Assembly: GCF_024170505.1 (NCBI RefSeq)
Contig: NZ_JALJYG010000006.1
Span: forward strand, 1-64,000
Direction: 5' to 3'
DNA: 64,000 nucleotides
Source: Methanocalculus alkaliphilus
GTDB taxonomy: Archaea > Halobacteriota > Methanomicrobia > Methanomicrobiales > Methanocorpusculaceae
Positions within the stretch are counted from its first letter, which is position 1; every line of letters starts with the position of its first letter. Both the position numbers and the translations under genes were made by a program. The notes under the pieces were generated by a model. It was not told the DNA's origin. It worked only from the letters and a program-made list of their open reading frames with translations, and searched no databases. Below, piece by piece: positions 24,458-33,828 of this stretch.

Positions 24458-27400
24458 GCTCCCACCTCGGTGGCGGTGCTGGTCAGATCCGGCTGCTCCT
24501 CCACCCGTATCGTCGTCTGGCACTCCTCCTGGACGCCCTCGATATGAGATATCAGGAGGATCTGGGGGAAGTGTGCCTCCTGTCTTCTGAGGGCGCGGAT
24601 CAGGTGTTTTCTCCGTTCATCATCCTGGCTCCCGAAGATCTCATCAAAGATCAGCACCGTTGCATCACGGATCCGGTGTGTGGCGGCGATATGCCGTGAG
24701 AGGGCGATTCTGAGAGCGACTGCAATATCATCCTGCTCGCCACCCGAGAACCGGGAGGCAGGGTAGTCTGCGCCTGCCTCATGCACCCTGATGGAGAAGT
24801 CATCATCGATGGTGACATGCTCATACCGACCGTCGGTGATGAGCGAGAGGATGGCTCCCACCTCCCCTTCGATCCGTCCCCGGACCGATCCGATGAGGTG
24901 CTCGGAAAACTGCTTCAGGATTGTTCCTGTCGATTCGAGGAGGGCCTTCTCGGAGAGGATCTCTTTGCGGAGTCGTGCCAGCTCCCAGGCCTTTGCTATC
25001 GACTCCCTGATGCGGGTCCGATTCTGGCGGGCTTTTTCAAGGAGGACGGTGCAGGTACGGATCTCCGTATCTGACTGTTTTCTCTGTATCCGGAGCGCCT
25101 CCCCCTCACTTCGGGCCTCTTCGACCTCCGATGGAATATGGGCGAGATGAGCGAGTTCCTCCTCCAGTCTAAGGATATCTGCTGAAAAACTCTCCTTCTC
25201 TGTGTTGAGAGCCTCAAGCCCCGCCTTCACCTCCGGAATACGCTCTACTCTTCCCTTGAGCGAGAGGTACCTGTCGTGGAACGTGACTGCTTCCCTGTAC
25301 GCCTCTTCTGCCTGTGTATAGGCACCTGGATCAAATCCGATACGGTCAATCTCTTCATGAATGGAGGCCCTTCTCCTGGTAAGGAGTTCCCTTTCTGATT
25401 CAGTTTTTCGCAGCTCCTCCTCGACCGTATCCTTCCCGGCGATGATGGCTCCCTGCGTCCGGTACTCCTCATAGAGGGGCTCAATTGCAGATATATTTCT
25501 TTCAATGGCTGCCATTCCCTCTTCTGAATATCCCGATGAAGCGGTTTTGGTCTCTGCCTCTTCAAGACGGCCAAAGAGTGCCTCTGCCCGCCCGGTGAGG
25601 GTCTGCTGCTCAGCCTCTATCATTGGGAGACGACGGATCTCATACCGGGCGGTGTCCCTCTCTCCGGTGAGCCGGGCGTACTCCTCCAGCCGGCGTGCAA
25701 GATCGTCAGAGTCGATCCCCTTGCCTGAGAGCAGGGTGATCTTCTCGTCCAGATCCGCATGGTGAGTGGCAGCCCTCTCACACTCTCTCGTCCGCTCCCC
25801 GATCCTCGCCTCGAATCCGGCAAGTTTCCGCTCTGCCTCATTTGCCAGTTGAATCTTCTCCTCAGCCTGGCGAATGGCAGCTTCCTCCTCCTTGATTTGT
25901 TTCTGAAGAGATCCCTCTTCCCGGGTGAGTCTCAGATCATCGGCACGGGTTGCACTGATCTGATCCAGAAGGCGTCTCCGTGCCTCCTCATAGCTCTCCC
26001 GAAGTGGCTGGCTGCAGGTCGGGCAGAGGCTCTCTTCCCCCGCCGCCTCAAGTTCAAGGAGATGCCGCTCTGCTTCAGCCTGCACCTCTCTTCCTCGGCT
26101 CAGTTCTGCCTGGATGGTGGCGATCCGTCTTCTGGATTGATCGAGGTTCTTCTGAACGGCAGTGAGCGTACCATGTGCCACCTCTCTCTTGAGTACTTCG
26201 GCAGCCAGAGGTTCGGCAGCGAGTGTCAGCTTCCGGATGTCCGCCTCGTTCTCCTCAATCTCTCTTCTCACCCGCTCCCGCTCAGCGGATAAGCGTTTGG
26301 CCTCAGCATACCGTTCCTTCTCTTCAAGGATTCCTTCATAGGAGGTGAGCTCTTTCTCTACCGTCTCAAGTGCCTTGAGACGCTCAATGAGCCCCTCCCG
26401 TTCGCGGCGGAGTGCCTGGCCCCGCTCACCAAGAATCCTGATCTCAGCCTCGATGGTGGCCGCCTCCTGTCTTGCGGCATGATAGATCCCCCTCGCGGCC
26501 TCCATATGCCTCCGGTCCGCCAGCAGCTGTTCCCTTCGTGCAGGAACATCTTTGAGGCTGGTCATCACCTCTTCTGCCTTCCGGATGCGGTCTCTTTGCT
26601 CAGCAAGCCGGCCATGAACCTTCTTCAGATCATCGAGCCTCCTCTCTGACTCTCTCAGGCGGAGGGCCGCCTCCTGGTGGGTGTCACGCGCCTCTCTCAG
26701 CTGTTCGGCATGATCCCGAATCTCCGGGTAGAGAAGTTCCTTCTCTGCACAGATCGCATACTCAGCCATCTCCTCTTCAAGAGCAGCACATTCAGCTTCA
26801 GCCCTCCTGATGGCTATGGTCAGCTCGTTGAGCCTCTCCTGCTTATGTCCATGCTTTGATCCAAGCTCAGTCCTTATCATCATCTTCTGCTGAAGCTCTT
26901 GTGATTTTTTTGCATGTTCTGTTTCAAGAGAGGTAATCTCCTCCTCCTGACGGTTCAGAGCCGCAAGGTGAGCAATGTACTCCTCCTCACGCACCCTCTC
27001 CTCCTCATCTTCGGCAGTGAGGCGGTCTGGATCGATCTCCTCAAGCCGTCCGGATACCAGGGTGATTGTTCCCTCGAGCTCCCGGATCTCGGATCTGATC
27101 TGCTCCCATGCGCCATCGCGGATCCGCTCGATCCCAAGTGCCCGCATAAACCATCGTTTCCGCTCAACCGGATTCTTATCAAGCAGTGCCAGGAGATCCT
27201 TCTGGGGAGCATAGATCGTTGTCCTGAAGTCAGAAGGCCCCATTCTGAGGATGCCAATGAGTGCATCCCGTACCGGACTGACCCCCTGGGCGATGAGCCG
27301 TCCATCCCCGAAGTGGAGGGAGGCATCATGGCTCGTGGTCTTCGTCTTCCGGAATGTCCGAAGGACCGAGTACCGCTCACCCCCGGTGGAGAAGTCGAGG

Positions 27401-27621
27401 CGGACCTCGCATGACTCCTTCGGCCCGGCTCCTGCACTGACGACGAAGTCGGCATCGATCCCCGATCCTGAGATCCCATAGAGGGCAAAGACGATCCCCT
27501 CCATGATACTGCTCTTACCTGCACCATTACTCCCGACGATCGCGGTTATTCCATCCCTGAAGAAGAATTTCTCGTCTCTGTATCGCTTGAAGTTCTTCAG
27601 ATGCAGCCCTTCGAGGATCAT
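24454..27621 (-). CDS. rad50: Rad50 SMC-like ATPase
   Basis: A 1055-residue SMC-family protein of the Mre11-Rad50 complex, which tethers and processes DNA ends. Walker A is VGSNGAGKSSIME (Lys36). Two long coiled coils flank the zinc hook CPTC at residues 533-536, by which two molecules join. The C-terminal ABC signature FSGGEQDDIAVALRIALSR and Walker B ATVLIFDEIFGSQD complete the ATPase head. The length is slightly above the usual 880-1000 because of long coils. It starts 4 bases inside the mre11 end (ATGA-type overlap) and overlaps nurA by 4 bases. Confidence 0.97.
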   Translation of the reverse strand: MILEGLHLKNFKRYRDEKFFFRDGITAIVGSNGAGKSSIMEGIVFALYGISGSGIDADFVVSAGAGPKESCEVRLDFSTGGERYSVLRTFRKTKTTSHDASLHFGDGRLIAQGVSPVRDALIGILRMGPSDFRTTIYAPQKDLLALLDKNPVERKRWFMRALGIERIRDGAWEQIRSEIRELEGTITLVSGRLEEIDPDRLTAEDEEERVREEEYIAHLAALNRQEEEITSLETEHAKKSQELQQKMMIRTELGSKHGHKQERLNELTIAIRRAEAECAALEEEMAEYAICAEKELLYPEIRDHAEQLREARDTHQEAALRLRESERRLDDLKKVHGRLAEQRDRIRKAEEVMTSLKDVPARREQLLADRRHMEAARGIYHAARQEAATIEAEIRILGERGQALRREREGLIERLKALETVEKELTSYEGILEEKERYAEAKRLSAERERVRREIEENEADIRKLTLAAEPLAAEVLKREVAHGTLTAVQKNLDQSRRRIATIQAELSRGREVQAEAERHLLELEAAGEESLCPTCSQPLRESYEEARRRLLDQISATRADDLRLTREEGSLQKQIKEEEAAIRQAEEKIQLANEAERKLAGFEARIGERTRECERAATHHADLDEKITLLSGKGIDSDDLARRLEEYARLTGERDTARYEIRRLPMIEAEQQTLTGRAEALFGRLEEAETKTASSGYSEEGMAAIERNISAIEPLYEEYRTQGAIIAGKDTVEEELRKTESERELLTRRRASIHEEIDRIGFDPGAYTQAEEAYREAVTFHDRYLSLKGRVERIPEVKAGLEALNTEKESFSADILRLEEELAHLAHIPSEVEEARSEGEALRIQRKQSDTEIRTCTVLLEKARQNRTRIRESIAKAWELARLRKEILSEKALLESTGTILKQFSEHLIGSVRGRIEGEVGAILSLITDGRYEHVTIDDDFSIRVHEAGADYPASRFSGGEQDDIAVALRIALSRHIAATHRIRDATVLIFDEIFGSQDDERRKHLIRALRRQEAHFPQILLISHIEGVQEECQTTIRVEEQPDLTSTATEVGA

Positions 27622-28751
27622 TCCGTATCCGCCTCCTCGATGACCGAAGAGAGGACCGCTGTTCCTTTCTGCAGGACGAATGCCTCGGTCTTCTCCGGGA
27701 GTCCCCTCTCTTTTACAAAGGTGGCAAACTCTTCCTGTATATTGAACGCGGCGGTATCATGCCGCTCCCCGGTGACGAGATCCTCTGCCGTCAGTGTCCT
27801 GATCCTGAGATCGAGGAGCGGCTCACGGAGGCGTGCGAGCTCCCTGCCTGCGATGGCACGTGCCGTCTCCTTCCGAATCCCGAGGAGGCTGATCTGCGCC
27901 ATCGGCATCGGACTGGTGGTGATCGCCCCGATTCGATCCTCGATAGCCTCAATCACCTCCGCAGCACTGAGATCCTCAGCAGATATCGATCCGAGATCGA
28001 TCATCGGGGTCTTTGGGAGGGGGAGGGGGGTGACGGACTGACGCCCGGGATCGACGATGAGCCCCCCTTTCGTCTCATGGATCTCACCATAGGTCAGATA
28101 CTCGGATGATCCCGAGTACCATGCGCGAGGGCCGATCCGGCTCTGGTGATGATAATGGCCAAGGGCAATATAGTCGAAGTCGCCGGTCGTCATCGTCGGA
28201 TCGATCTCATGTTCGGCGACGGTTGCCAGACGGCGATCCCGGATATCACTGGCCAGTCCATGGGTGACGAGGATATTGTGATGGCCCGGACGTCGCTCGA
28301 TCTCGTCATATGCGGCTCTGTATGCCTCCGGCCTGAGCATATTGGGGATCAGGTGAAAGACTGCATCTCCAATCTCGACCGCCTCGTACCGGAACTGGTA
28401 TGCCATATGCACCGTTCCGGGGTAATATTCAAAGAGGGCGAACGGTGCGCGTGTATACCGGGTCTTTGGAATACTGTGGTTGCCTGCGATTGCTACAAGC
28501 GGGATTCCTGCCTCAGAGAGGATCTCAAGTGCCTCAAATGCAGTCACATATGCCTGGGTCCTGGGCTTCACCGAGTCGAAGAGATCCCCTGCATGGAGCA
28601 GCACATCCGGCCTCTGCCTGCAGATCTCATGGATGGATGCAAGAAAGTTATCATAAATCTGCTTCTCCCGGAGGTTCATGCCCGTCTCCTGATCGATCCG
28701 GGAGAAGGCCGTCGCCCCGAGATGGGTATCGGCGATATGGATGATCTTCAT
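27618..28751 (-). CDS. mre11: Mre11 DNA double-strand break repair nuclease
   Basis: A 377-residue calcineurin-like nuclease. The phosphoesterase motifs are in order: IADTHLGA (Asp8, His10), LLHAGDLFD, AIAGNHSIP (catalytic His), LVTHGLAS and IALGHYHHQS. The C-terminal half holds the capping domain and the Rad50-binding helices. Two upstream frames are possible; the ATG at 28751 (MKIIHIADTHLG) gives the family N-terminus, while a TTG 15 bases earlier is directly preceded by GAGG. First gene of the four-gene operon. Divergent from the SepCysS unit with an 86-base gap. Confidence 0.96.
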   Translation of the reverse strand: MKIIHIADTHLGATAFSRIDQETGMNLREKQIYDNFLASIHEICRQRPDVLLHAGDLFDSVKPRTQAYVTAFEALEILSEAGIPLVAIAGNHSIPKTRYTRAPFALFEYYPGTVHMAYQFRYEAVEIGDAVFHLIPNMLRPEAYRAAYDEIERRPGHHNILVTHGLASDIRDRRLATVAEHEIDPTMTTGDFDYIALGHYHHQSRIGPRAWYSGSSEYLTYGEIHETKGGLIVDPGRQSVTPLPLPKTPMIDLGSISAEDLSAAEVIEAIEDRIGAITTSPMPMAQISLLGIRKETARAIAGRELARLREPLLDLRIRTLTAEDLVTGERHDTAAFNIQEEFATFVKERGLPEKTEAFVLQKGTAVLSSVIEEADTE

Positions 28752-28837
28752 TCTTTGTATCTTCAACCTCTACGGAATTAAGCGATGGGTGCGAAGGGTG
28801 AAACTAAAAGATGGTGGCGGCATAATGATCCTGTATC

Positions 28838-29020
28838 ATGTCACAACGTGCCACAGACGCCCTCTTCCAGTCACTCTTTCTCCTCACCGATATCAGGGTG
28901 ATGCTCCGGGAGACCGCTCCCCTGCATGAACTTGATACCGGGGAGAAGGCGAAGGCTGAGAAGATCCTCTCAAAGGTGAGACGGCAGGTCGAGATCCTCG
29001 AAGAGGAGCTGATCCGATGA
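28838..29020 (+). CDS. Small helical protein coupled to SepCysS
   Basis: A 60-residue protein starting MSQRATDALFQSLFLLTDIR. It is predicted to be almost entirely helical and ends in a heptad-like KILSKVRRQVEILEEELIR. The TGA overlaps the SepCysS ATG (ATGA), so both are translated together. The known partner protein SepCysE of other methanogens is longer and bridges SepRS and SepCysS. This one is far too short to be a full SepCysE but could be a reduced version of its SepCysS-binding part. That is inference only; no family was recognised. Confidence 0.7.
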   Translation: MSQRATDALFQSLFLLTDIRVMLRETAPLHELDTGEKAKAEKILSKVRRQVEILEEELIR

Positions 29021-30198
29021 AATGCGCAGGCGATATCGAGGCCCGCCAGGTCGATGAGATGGCGATCAACATCGATCCCATCCAGGTCGGGGGACGGCTT
29101 ACTGCAGATGCGATGAAGGCGGTCATCGCCTATGGGGACGGATATTCTGTCTGTGATAACTGCAGGAAGCCGTTCCGGCTTGATTACATCAAGAGCCCAC
29201 CGATTGCGGATTTTCATGCCGATCTTGCCTCCTGGCTCTCGATGGATGCATGCCGCCTTGTTCCGGGTGCACGCCGGGGGTTCCAGGCGGTCTGCCAGGG
29301 ACTTGTCTCGAAGGGAGATCCGGTCATCCTGACAGCACTCTCCCATTATACCGAGTTCCTCGGTGTCGAATCCGCCGGCGGCCTCCCGCGCGAGATCCCG
29401 AAGAATACAGAGAACAGGATCACAGCGGATGCGGCGGCGGAGACGATTGAGCGGGTGATCCGGGATGATGGGAAGACCCCCTCGCTCCTCTTTGTGGAGG
29501 GGGTCGACTACCAGTATGGCAACCACCATGAGATCAAAGAGATCAGTCGCGTTGCCCACAGCTACGACATCCCGGTCCTCTATAATGGTGCCTATACCGT
29601 CGGGATCCTCCCGGTGGACGGGAAGGCGCTCGGTGTCGATTTCGTCATCGGGTCCGGGCATAAGTCGATGGCAGCACCCGCCCCCTCCGGGCTGGTTGCA
29701 ACAACCGATGAATATGCGGAGACGGTCTTTGCAACGACTGCTGTCAAAGGAGATCAGACGGGACGGACTTTTGGGATTAAGGAGGTCGCCATGATGGGCT
29801 GTACCCTGATGGGGGTGACGGTGATGGGAATGATGGCCTCATTCCCGCATGTGAAGGAACGGGTCCTCCGGTGGGATGAAGAGCTTGCAAAGAGCCGGAT
29901 CATCACCGATGCCCTCCTCTCAATAGAGGGGACGACGATCCTCTCGGAGATGCCGCGCCGCCATACACTCACCCGGATCGATACCCGCGACTCATTTGAT
30001 CGTGTGGCTGCAACCCATAAGAAACGGGGCTTCTTCCTCTCCAGTGCCCTCTCAAAGATGGGAATAACCGGGGTTATCCCGGGAGCAACGAAGATATGGA
30101 AGTTCAATACCTTTGGAATGACGATGGCACAGGCGGAATATACCGCCGATGCCTTCCGTGAGATAGCAACTGAAAACAGGTTATCTCTCTCTGACTGA
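29017..30198 (+). CDS. pscS: O-phospho-L-seryl-tRNA:Cys-tRNA synthase (SepCysS)
   Basis: A 393-residue PLP enzyme that converts phosphoseryl-tRNA(Cys) to cysteinyl-tRNA(Cys), the indirect cysteine pathway of methanogens. The PLP lysine is Lys216 in GSGHKSMAAP. The three catalytic cysteines expected for the family are present at Cys46 and Cys49 (SVCDNC) and Cys262 (MMGCTLMG). The segments ALSHYTEFLGVESAGG and LYNGAYTVGILPVDG bind the cofactor. It overlaps the 60-residue gene upstream by 4 bases and the convergent thiI gene by 18 bases. Confidence 0.95.
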   Translation: MKCAGDIEARQVDEMAINIDPIQVGGRLTADAMKAVIAYGDGYSVCDNCRKPFRLDYIKSPPIADFHADLASWLSMDACRLVPGARRGFQAVCQGLVSKGDPVILTALSHYTEFLGVESAGGLPREIPKNTENRITADAAAETIERVIRDDGKTPSLLFVEGVDYQYGNHHEIKEISRVAHSYDIPVLYNGAYTVGILPVDGKALGVDFVIGSGHKSMAAPAPSGLVATTDEYAETVFATTAVKGDQTGRTFGIKEVAMMGCTLMGVTVMGMMASFPHVKERVLRWDEELAKSRIITDALLSIEGTTILSEMPRRHTLTRIDTRDSFDRVAATHKKRGFFLSSALSKMGITGVIPGATKIWKFNTFGMTMAQAEYTADAFREIATENRLSLSD

Positions 30199-31359
30199 TC
30201 CTGAGAGGGCTACCCGGTGGACGGCGCCCGCCATCGCCTCCCGGATGAGGATATCCATCGGGAGCATTCCCTCCTCTTTTTCAATCTCCTCAATGATGGC
30301 ACCTGTTGCAGGCTTCTTCGGAACAGCCCGGCAGGCATGATCGCCTGGTGTAGCGATGAACGTCCCGATCTCTTTGGCGAGATCGATCACCTCGACCTTG
30401 TCATAGGTGATGAGCGGCCTGAGGATCGGGAGGGTCGCAGCTGCAGAGACGACGGCGAGGTTTTCGAGGGTCTGCGAGGCGACCTGGCCGAGGTTATCGC
30501 CATTGACAATGGCAGAGCACTGGAACTCTTCCCCCACCAGGGAGGCAACACGGTGCATGAACCGCTTGCAGAGGACACACCGGGATCTGGGCTCGGGGAG
30601 TCCTGCCAGCGCGTTGAAGAAAGGCTCCATAGGAATCTCAACGATCCGGATTTCAGCTCCCATGCAGTATGTTGAGAGGGTTTCTGCATGCCGGTATGCA
30701 TCTTCCTTTGTTGCAGATCCGGCAAACCGACCGCCGTCGAAGTGGAGGAGGATGAGTTCTGTGCCCCGGCGCATCATCAGCCAGGCGGCTACCGGGGAGT
30801 CGATCCCTGCGGAGAGGAGGCAGACAGCCCGGCCCTGTGTTCCAAGCGGGAGACCGCCGGGACCCGGAATGAAGTGATCGGTGACATATCCTCCGAAGGT
30901 CCGGGCTTCAACGCTGATCTCGTACTCGGGGTTGCTGAGGTTGACGGAAAATTCCGGGTACTGATCAAGGATAGCTGAACCGACATACGCGCCAAGCTCC
31001 TGGCTTGAGAAGCCTGGCACGCGATCACGGCGTGCCCGGACTGCAAAACTCCCTGATCGCCTCCCTGATTCGGCCACCCGTGCAACGGCTGCTTCTGCGA
31101 GTGCCTCCATCGTCGGTTCAGTCCGGGTAACGATGCTCGTATCGACGACACCAAAACACCTGGCCGCGAGTGTTGCAATCTGTTCCGGTGTATCGCCATG
31201 AATATAGAGGCGGCCCCGGTGATCCTCTATGGTATGGTCAATCCCTGAGGCTTTGAGCGCCCAGGTGAGGTTTCGCTTTAATATTCCGATATAGTGGTGC
31301 ATCACCGGGGCACTCTTTAAAAAGAGTTCCCCGTACCGCACCATGACCAACCGCTCCAT
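30181..31359 (-). CDS. thiI: tRNA 4-thiouridine synthase ThiI, rhodanese-free
   Basis: A 392-residue enzyme that introduces s4U in tRNA. An N-terminal ferredoxin-like and THUMP region (about 1-165) precedes the PP-loop ATP-binding domain with LLSAGIDSPVAAWLMMRRG. There is no C-terminal rhodanese domain, as known in methanogens. Instead the pair of cysteines in RCVLCKRFM (Cys-x2-Cys) and one in DHACRAVP are available, the latter two corresponding to the Fe-S ligands described for archaeal ThiI/TtuA-type enzymes. The 3' end overlaps convergent SepCysS by 18 bases. Confidence 0.92.
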   Translation of the reverse strand: MERLVMVRYGELFLKSAPVMHHYIGILKRNLTWALKASGIDHTIEDHRGRLYIHGDTPEQIATLAARCFGVVDTSIVTRTEPTMEALAEAAVARVAESGRRSGSFAVRARRDRVPGFSSQELGAYVGSAILDQYPEFSVNLSNPEYEISVEARTFGGYVTDHFIPGPGGLPLGTQGRAVCLLSAGIDSPVAAWLMMRRGTELILLHFDGGRFAGSATKEDAYRHAETLSTYCMGAEIRIVEIPMEPFFNALAGLPEPRSRCVLCKRFMHRVASLVGEEFQCSAIVNGDNLGQVASQTLENLAVVSAAATLPILRPLITYDKVEVIDLAKEIGTFIATPGDHACRAVPKKPATGAIIEEIEKEEGMLPMDILIREAMAGAVHRVALSGSVRER

Positions 31360-31433
31360 GGATACCTATGGGTACTCATCGCAGATGAGGAGAGCGGTAA
31401 CCTCATTAATGAGCGGGAGTCATGGTACAGTAG

Positions 31434-32063
31434 ATGGCGCGGAAGAAGAGTGACGCAAAGAAAGAGGATGCACCAAAACTGTTCTATATATTCTATAACC
31501 AGGAACGGTGGGAGAACTGGCTTTTTCGGCTTTCGGAGGCCGACTTTGAAGGTTCAGAGGATGATGAGGATATGCCGGAGGGCTTCCGGACCCTTGAGAA
31601 CTTCAGCGAGGATATCGTCCTTGCGGTCCTGAAGATCCTCAAATTATGGCAGAATGAACGGATATCACACGAAGATGCCGTCAAGAAACTTGATGAGGTC
31701 TCTGAGATCGTGATGGGGCCGGTACCTGAAGGGGATCTTGGCGAGATCATCGGCTCGGTCCAGATTGCGATGATGGCCCTCTTCGCCTCGGCCCGGCTCT
31801 TCCTTGCTGGTGAGAGCACGGATGCGGATATCAAGACCCTCGTCAAGGAAGGGAAGAAGATCGGTGATGATGATCCCGAGGAGGCCCTCCGGATCGCCTC
31901 AGAGATTGGATCGTCTGTCATCGCCGGTGCTGCATGCTGTGGCCGATATGTGAAGGAGACAGATGAACCAACCATCTTTGATGAGTGGCTGGCACTCATC
32001 GAGAAGATGGGCGAGGCGATGAAGTCCTTAAAGAAGTTCGATGAAGAACCCGGTGACGTGTAG
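31434..32063 (+). CDS. DUF2150 family protein
   Basis: A 209-residue soluble acidic protein conserved in methanogens and known only as DUF2150. Recognisable parts are the start KLFYIFYNQERWENWL, a helical middle (GFRTLENFSEDIVLAVLKIL), and the C-terminal AGAACCGRYVKETD. The function is unknown. It shares a start/stop junction with the next gene: its TAG ends on the G of the next GTG. A regulator or RNA-processing partner role cannot be judged from sequence. Confidence 0.85.
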   Translation: MARKKSDAKKEDAPKLFYIFYNQERWENWLFRLSEADFEGSEDDEDMPEGFRTLENFSEDIVLAVLKILKLWQNERISHEDAVKKLDEVSEIVMGPVPEGDLGEIIGSVQIAMMALFASARLFLAGESTDADIKTLVKEGKKIGDDDPEEALRIASEIGSSVIAGAACCGRYVKETDEPTIFDEWLALIEKMGEAMKSLKKFDEEPGDV

Positions 32064-32515
32064 TGATTGCACAGAAGGCCCGCCTTCGTGCAGCCCGGAA
32101 GATTCAGCGGATAGCAGGGTACCGCCTCCCTGACTTCGCTTTTCATGGTGCAAACCTGGAGATGATCGCCGGATCCCTCAACTATGAGCAGCTGGATCCG
32201 ACGCTCCGAGACCAGCTTCTCCGGTTCCAGAAGGATTTCCTTGACTGCAGATGCAGGGGAACGCCCCTCTGCGGATGCCCTGAGGAGAAGTTCGTCCTGA
32301 TGATCATTGAGCTCCGGATGCAGGGCCTTGATCACCGGGAGATCCATGCACACCTTCTGGACGAGTACGGGATCGACCTCTTCCCCGCCGATATCCTCTC
32401 ATTTCTTGAAGAGTCAGTCCACCGGCTGGAAGCGATCCGGTCGGTGGCAGAGCTTGAGGGGCAGCATGATCTGGCAAAGAGGACCGAGGCGGCGATTAAG
32501 GATATAGAGCAGTAG
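32063..32515 (+). CDS. Conserved protein with DUF5814-like cysteine motif
   Basis: A 150-residue protein with a GTG start. The centre contains DCRCRGTPLCGCPEEKFV, a Cys cluster (three or four Cys) that resembles the C-terminal DUF5814 region found on some haloarchaeal and methanogen superfamily II helicases, followed by IELRMQGLDHREI and ILSFLEESVHRLEAIR. Here the motif stands alone without helicase. The family assignment is from memory and uncertain. It is directly coupled to the DUF2150 gene. Confidence 0.65.
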   Translation: MIAQKARLRAARKIQRIAGYRLPDFAFHGANLEMIAGSLNYEQLDPTLRDQLLRFQKDFLDCRCRGTPLCGCPEEKFVLMIIELRMQGLDHREIHAHLLDEYGIDLFPADILSFLEESVHRLEAIRSVAELEGQHDLAKRTEAAIKDIEQ

Positions 32516-32563
32516 AGAAGTATGCTCTTATTCCTGCGTGTGGCAATATTCGGAGAGAAAGGG

Positions 32564-32824
32564 ATGCGGCCATTACTCTACAATATGAATTACAGAAGGC
32601 TCGCCTGCCTCTCTCTGTTTCTTTTCATCCTTCCTGGGTGCGGCATCGCTCATGCATCAGAACAGTTGGAAGAAGATGTACAGGTAGTCGCATATCACGG
32701 ATCCACCAGTGCGTTCAGCATCTTCTATAATCCCGCATACATATGGCATCAATTGGGGATTGTGGCTCTTCTCGCAGTGGTTTTCTTCCTCTTCCAAAGG
32801 CACCGCAGGAAGGGAGCGTCATAA
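32564..32824 (+). CDS. Small exported membrane protein, uncharacterised
   Basis: An 86-residue protein with an N-terminal signal-like segment (RRLACLSLFLFILPGCGIAHAS) and a C-terminal membrane helix (about 60-80, LGIVALLAVVFFLFQRHRRK), leaving about 35 residues outside the membrane. LPGC resembles a lipobox, so it may be lipidated. Starts at 32522, 32564 and 32585 are all possible; GGAG 8 bases before the ATG at 32564 favours that one. No family recognised. It follows the Cys-motif gene by about 50 bases. Confidence 0.55.
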   Translation: MRPLLYNMNYRRLACLSLFLFILPGCGIAHASEQLEEDVQVVAYHGSTSAFSIFYNPAYIWHQLGIVALLAVVFFLFQRHRRKGAS

Positions 32825-32873
32825 GGGTGCTCTTTCCCGGTTGATCAACATAGCGTACGGGGGGAGAGCGGCG

Positions 32874-33677
32874 TTATCCTCCCCTCTGCTCCACCATATC
32901 CTTCACCGTCACATCCGGGTGATGGTACCGTCGTTTTCCTTTTGTCCGTCCTCCTATCTCGACTGCCTCCTGCGGGCACCAGTGGATGCAGGCATAGCAC
33001 CAGGTGCAGTCGCTCTCCCAGGTGACGGCACTGTCCGAGACGGTGATATTTCGTGTCGGGCAGATCCGGCCGCATATCCCGCACCCGTTGCAGCGTTCGG
33101 TAGCATGGAGTTTTTTGTGCGTCGGATAGATCGATGTTGTCAGGAGACGGAAGAATGAGCCTCCGATCCGGAAGGGGAGGGAATTGGATCCTTCCGGCAG
33201 AGACTCCCGCCTCTCGCGGATAGCTGCTGCAATCTCCGGAATCCGATCCCGGGCAGATGTCAGTATCCCTTCAACCTTCTCTTCCGGTTCCATCAGGCTG
33301 ATCGGCCCGATGAAGTTCTCGGGCATGGTTATCGCAACGCCAAGGGAGAGTCGGGTGCCCTTCTCTTTGAGGAGTGTATCGAGATTGTGCAGGGCAGCCC
33401 CGGCATTCCCGCCGCAGGAAGCGATCCCGAATATGTAGGGGCTGCCGTTGAACCGGAGGCTGCTGACAAATTCCTGCACAATCCGGGGCATGTCCATGTA
33501 GTACACCGGGAACGCAATACCGATGGCATCTGCCGATTCTACATCATGCGGGAGGGGCCCATTCCCCGTCACCCGTGTGATGGGGATGATTGTTGTATCG
33601 CCAAGAGCGTCGGCAAGCTGGCGGGCAGCGGCGAGGGTATTGCCGGTGCCGGTGAAGGAATAGATGATGGTCGTCAT
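32874..33677 (-). CDS. EFR1-type flavodoxin-ferredoxin protein
   Basis: A 267-residue fusion. The N-terminal half is a flavodoxin fold with the FMN phosphate loop YSFTGTGNTLAAAR and the segment AIGIAFPVYYMDMP, plus the GIASCGGNAGAAL loop. The C-terminal half carries two 4Fe-4S ferredoxin motifs, CNGCGICGRICP and CTWCYACIHWCP. EFR1-family proteins shuttle electrons between ferredoxin and flavin; the physiological partner is unknown. The ATG at 33677 (MTTIIYSF) is taken as start. It lies alone on the minus strand, convergent with the small membrane gene. Confidence 0.9.
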   Translation of the reverse strand: MTTIIYSFTGTGNTLAAARQLADALGDTTIIPITRVTGNGPLPHDVESADAIGIAFPVYYMDMPRIVQEFVSSLRFNGSPYIFGIASCGGNAGAALHNLDTLLKEKGTRLSLGVAITMPENFIGPISLMEPEEKVEGILTSARDRIPEIAAAIRERRESLPEGSNSLPFRIGGSFFRLLTTSIYPTHKKLHATERCNGCGICGRICPTRNITVSDSAVTWESDCTWCYACIHWCPQEAVEIGGRTKGKRRYHHPDVTVKDMVEQRGG

Positions 33678-33788
33678 GGGAGCACATCTTATTGTACTGT
33701 TCTGAAGCTGCACGAGATAAAGAGATCTTCAGGTGTCAGGTCGACGCTGTGGTGGAGGATATGCAGGATCTCGATCTCTCCCCAAACC

Positions 33789-33800
33789 GCTATATCTTTT
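33789..33800 (+). promoter_or_regulatory. TATA box of tRNA-Gln
   Basis: GCTATATCTTTT lies 30-40 bases before the tRNA-Gln gene, the position expected of its archaeal promoter. Confidence 0.45.
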
Positions 33801-33828
33801 TACAATCAATATATTAGAGAATCTTCCC

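Noticed and set aside
26955-27527. 190-codon frame within rad50 on the same strand, and many others in that gene
   Set aside because: Shadow frames of the long, GC-rich coiled-coil coding sequence, with low-complexity Ser-Arg-rich composition.
29017-30198. Gene read as a cysteine desulfurase or selenocysteine synthase
   Set aside because: The three family cysteines (46, 49, 262) and the SepCysS PLP pattern fit SepCysS; no partner genes of the alternatives are near.
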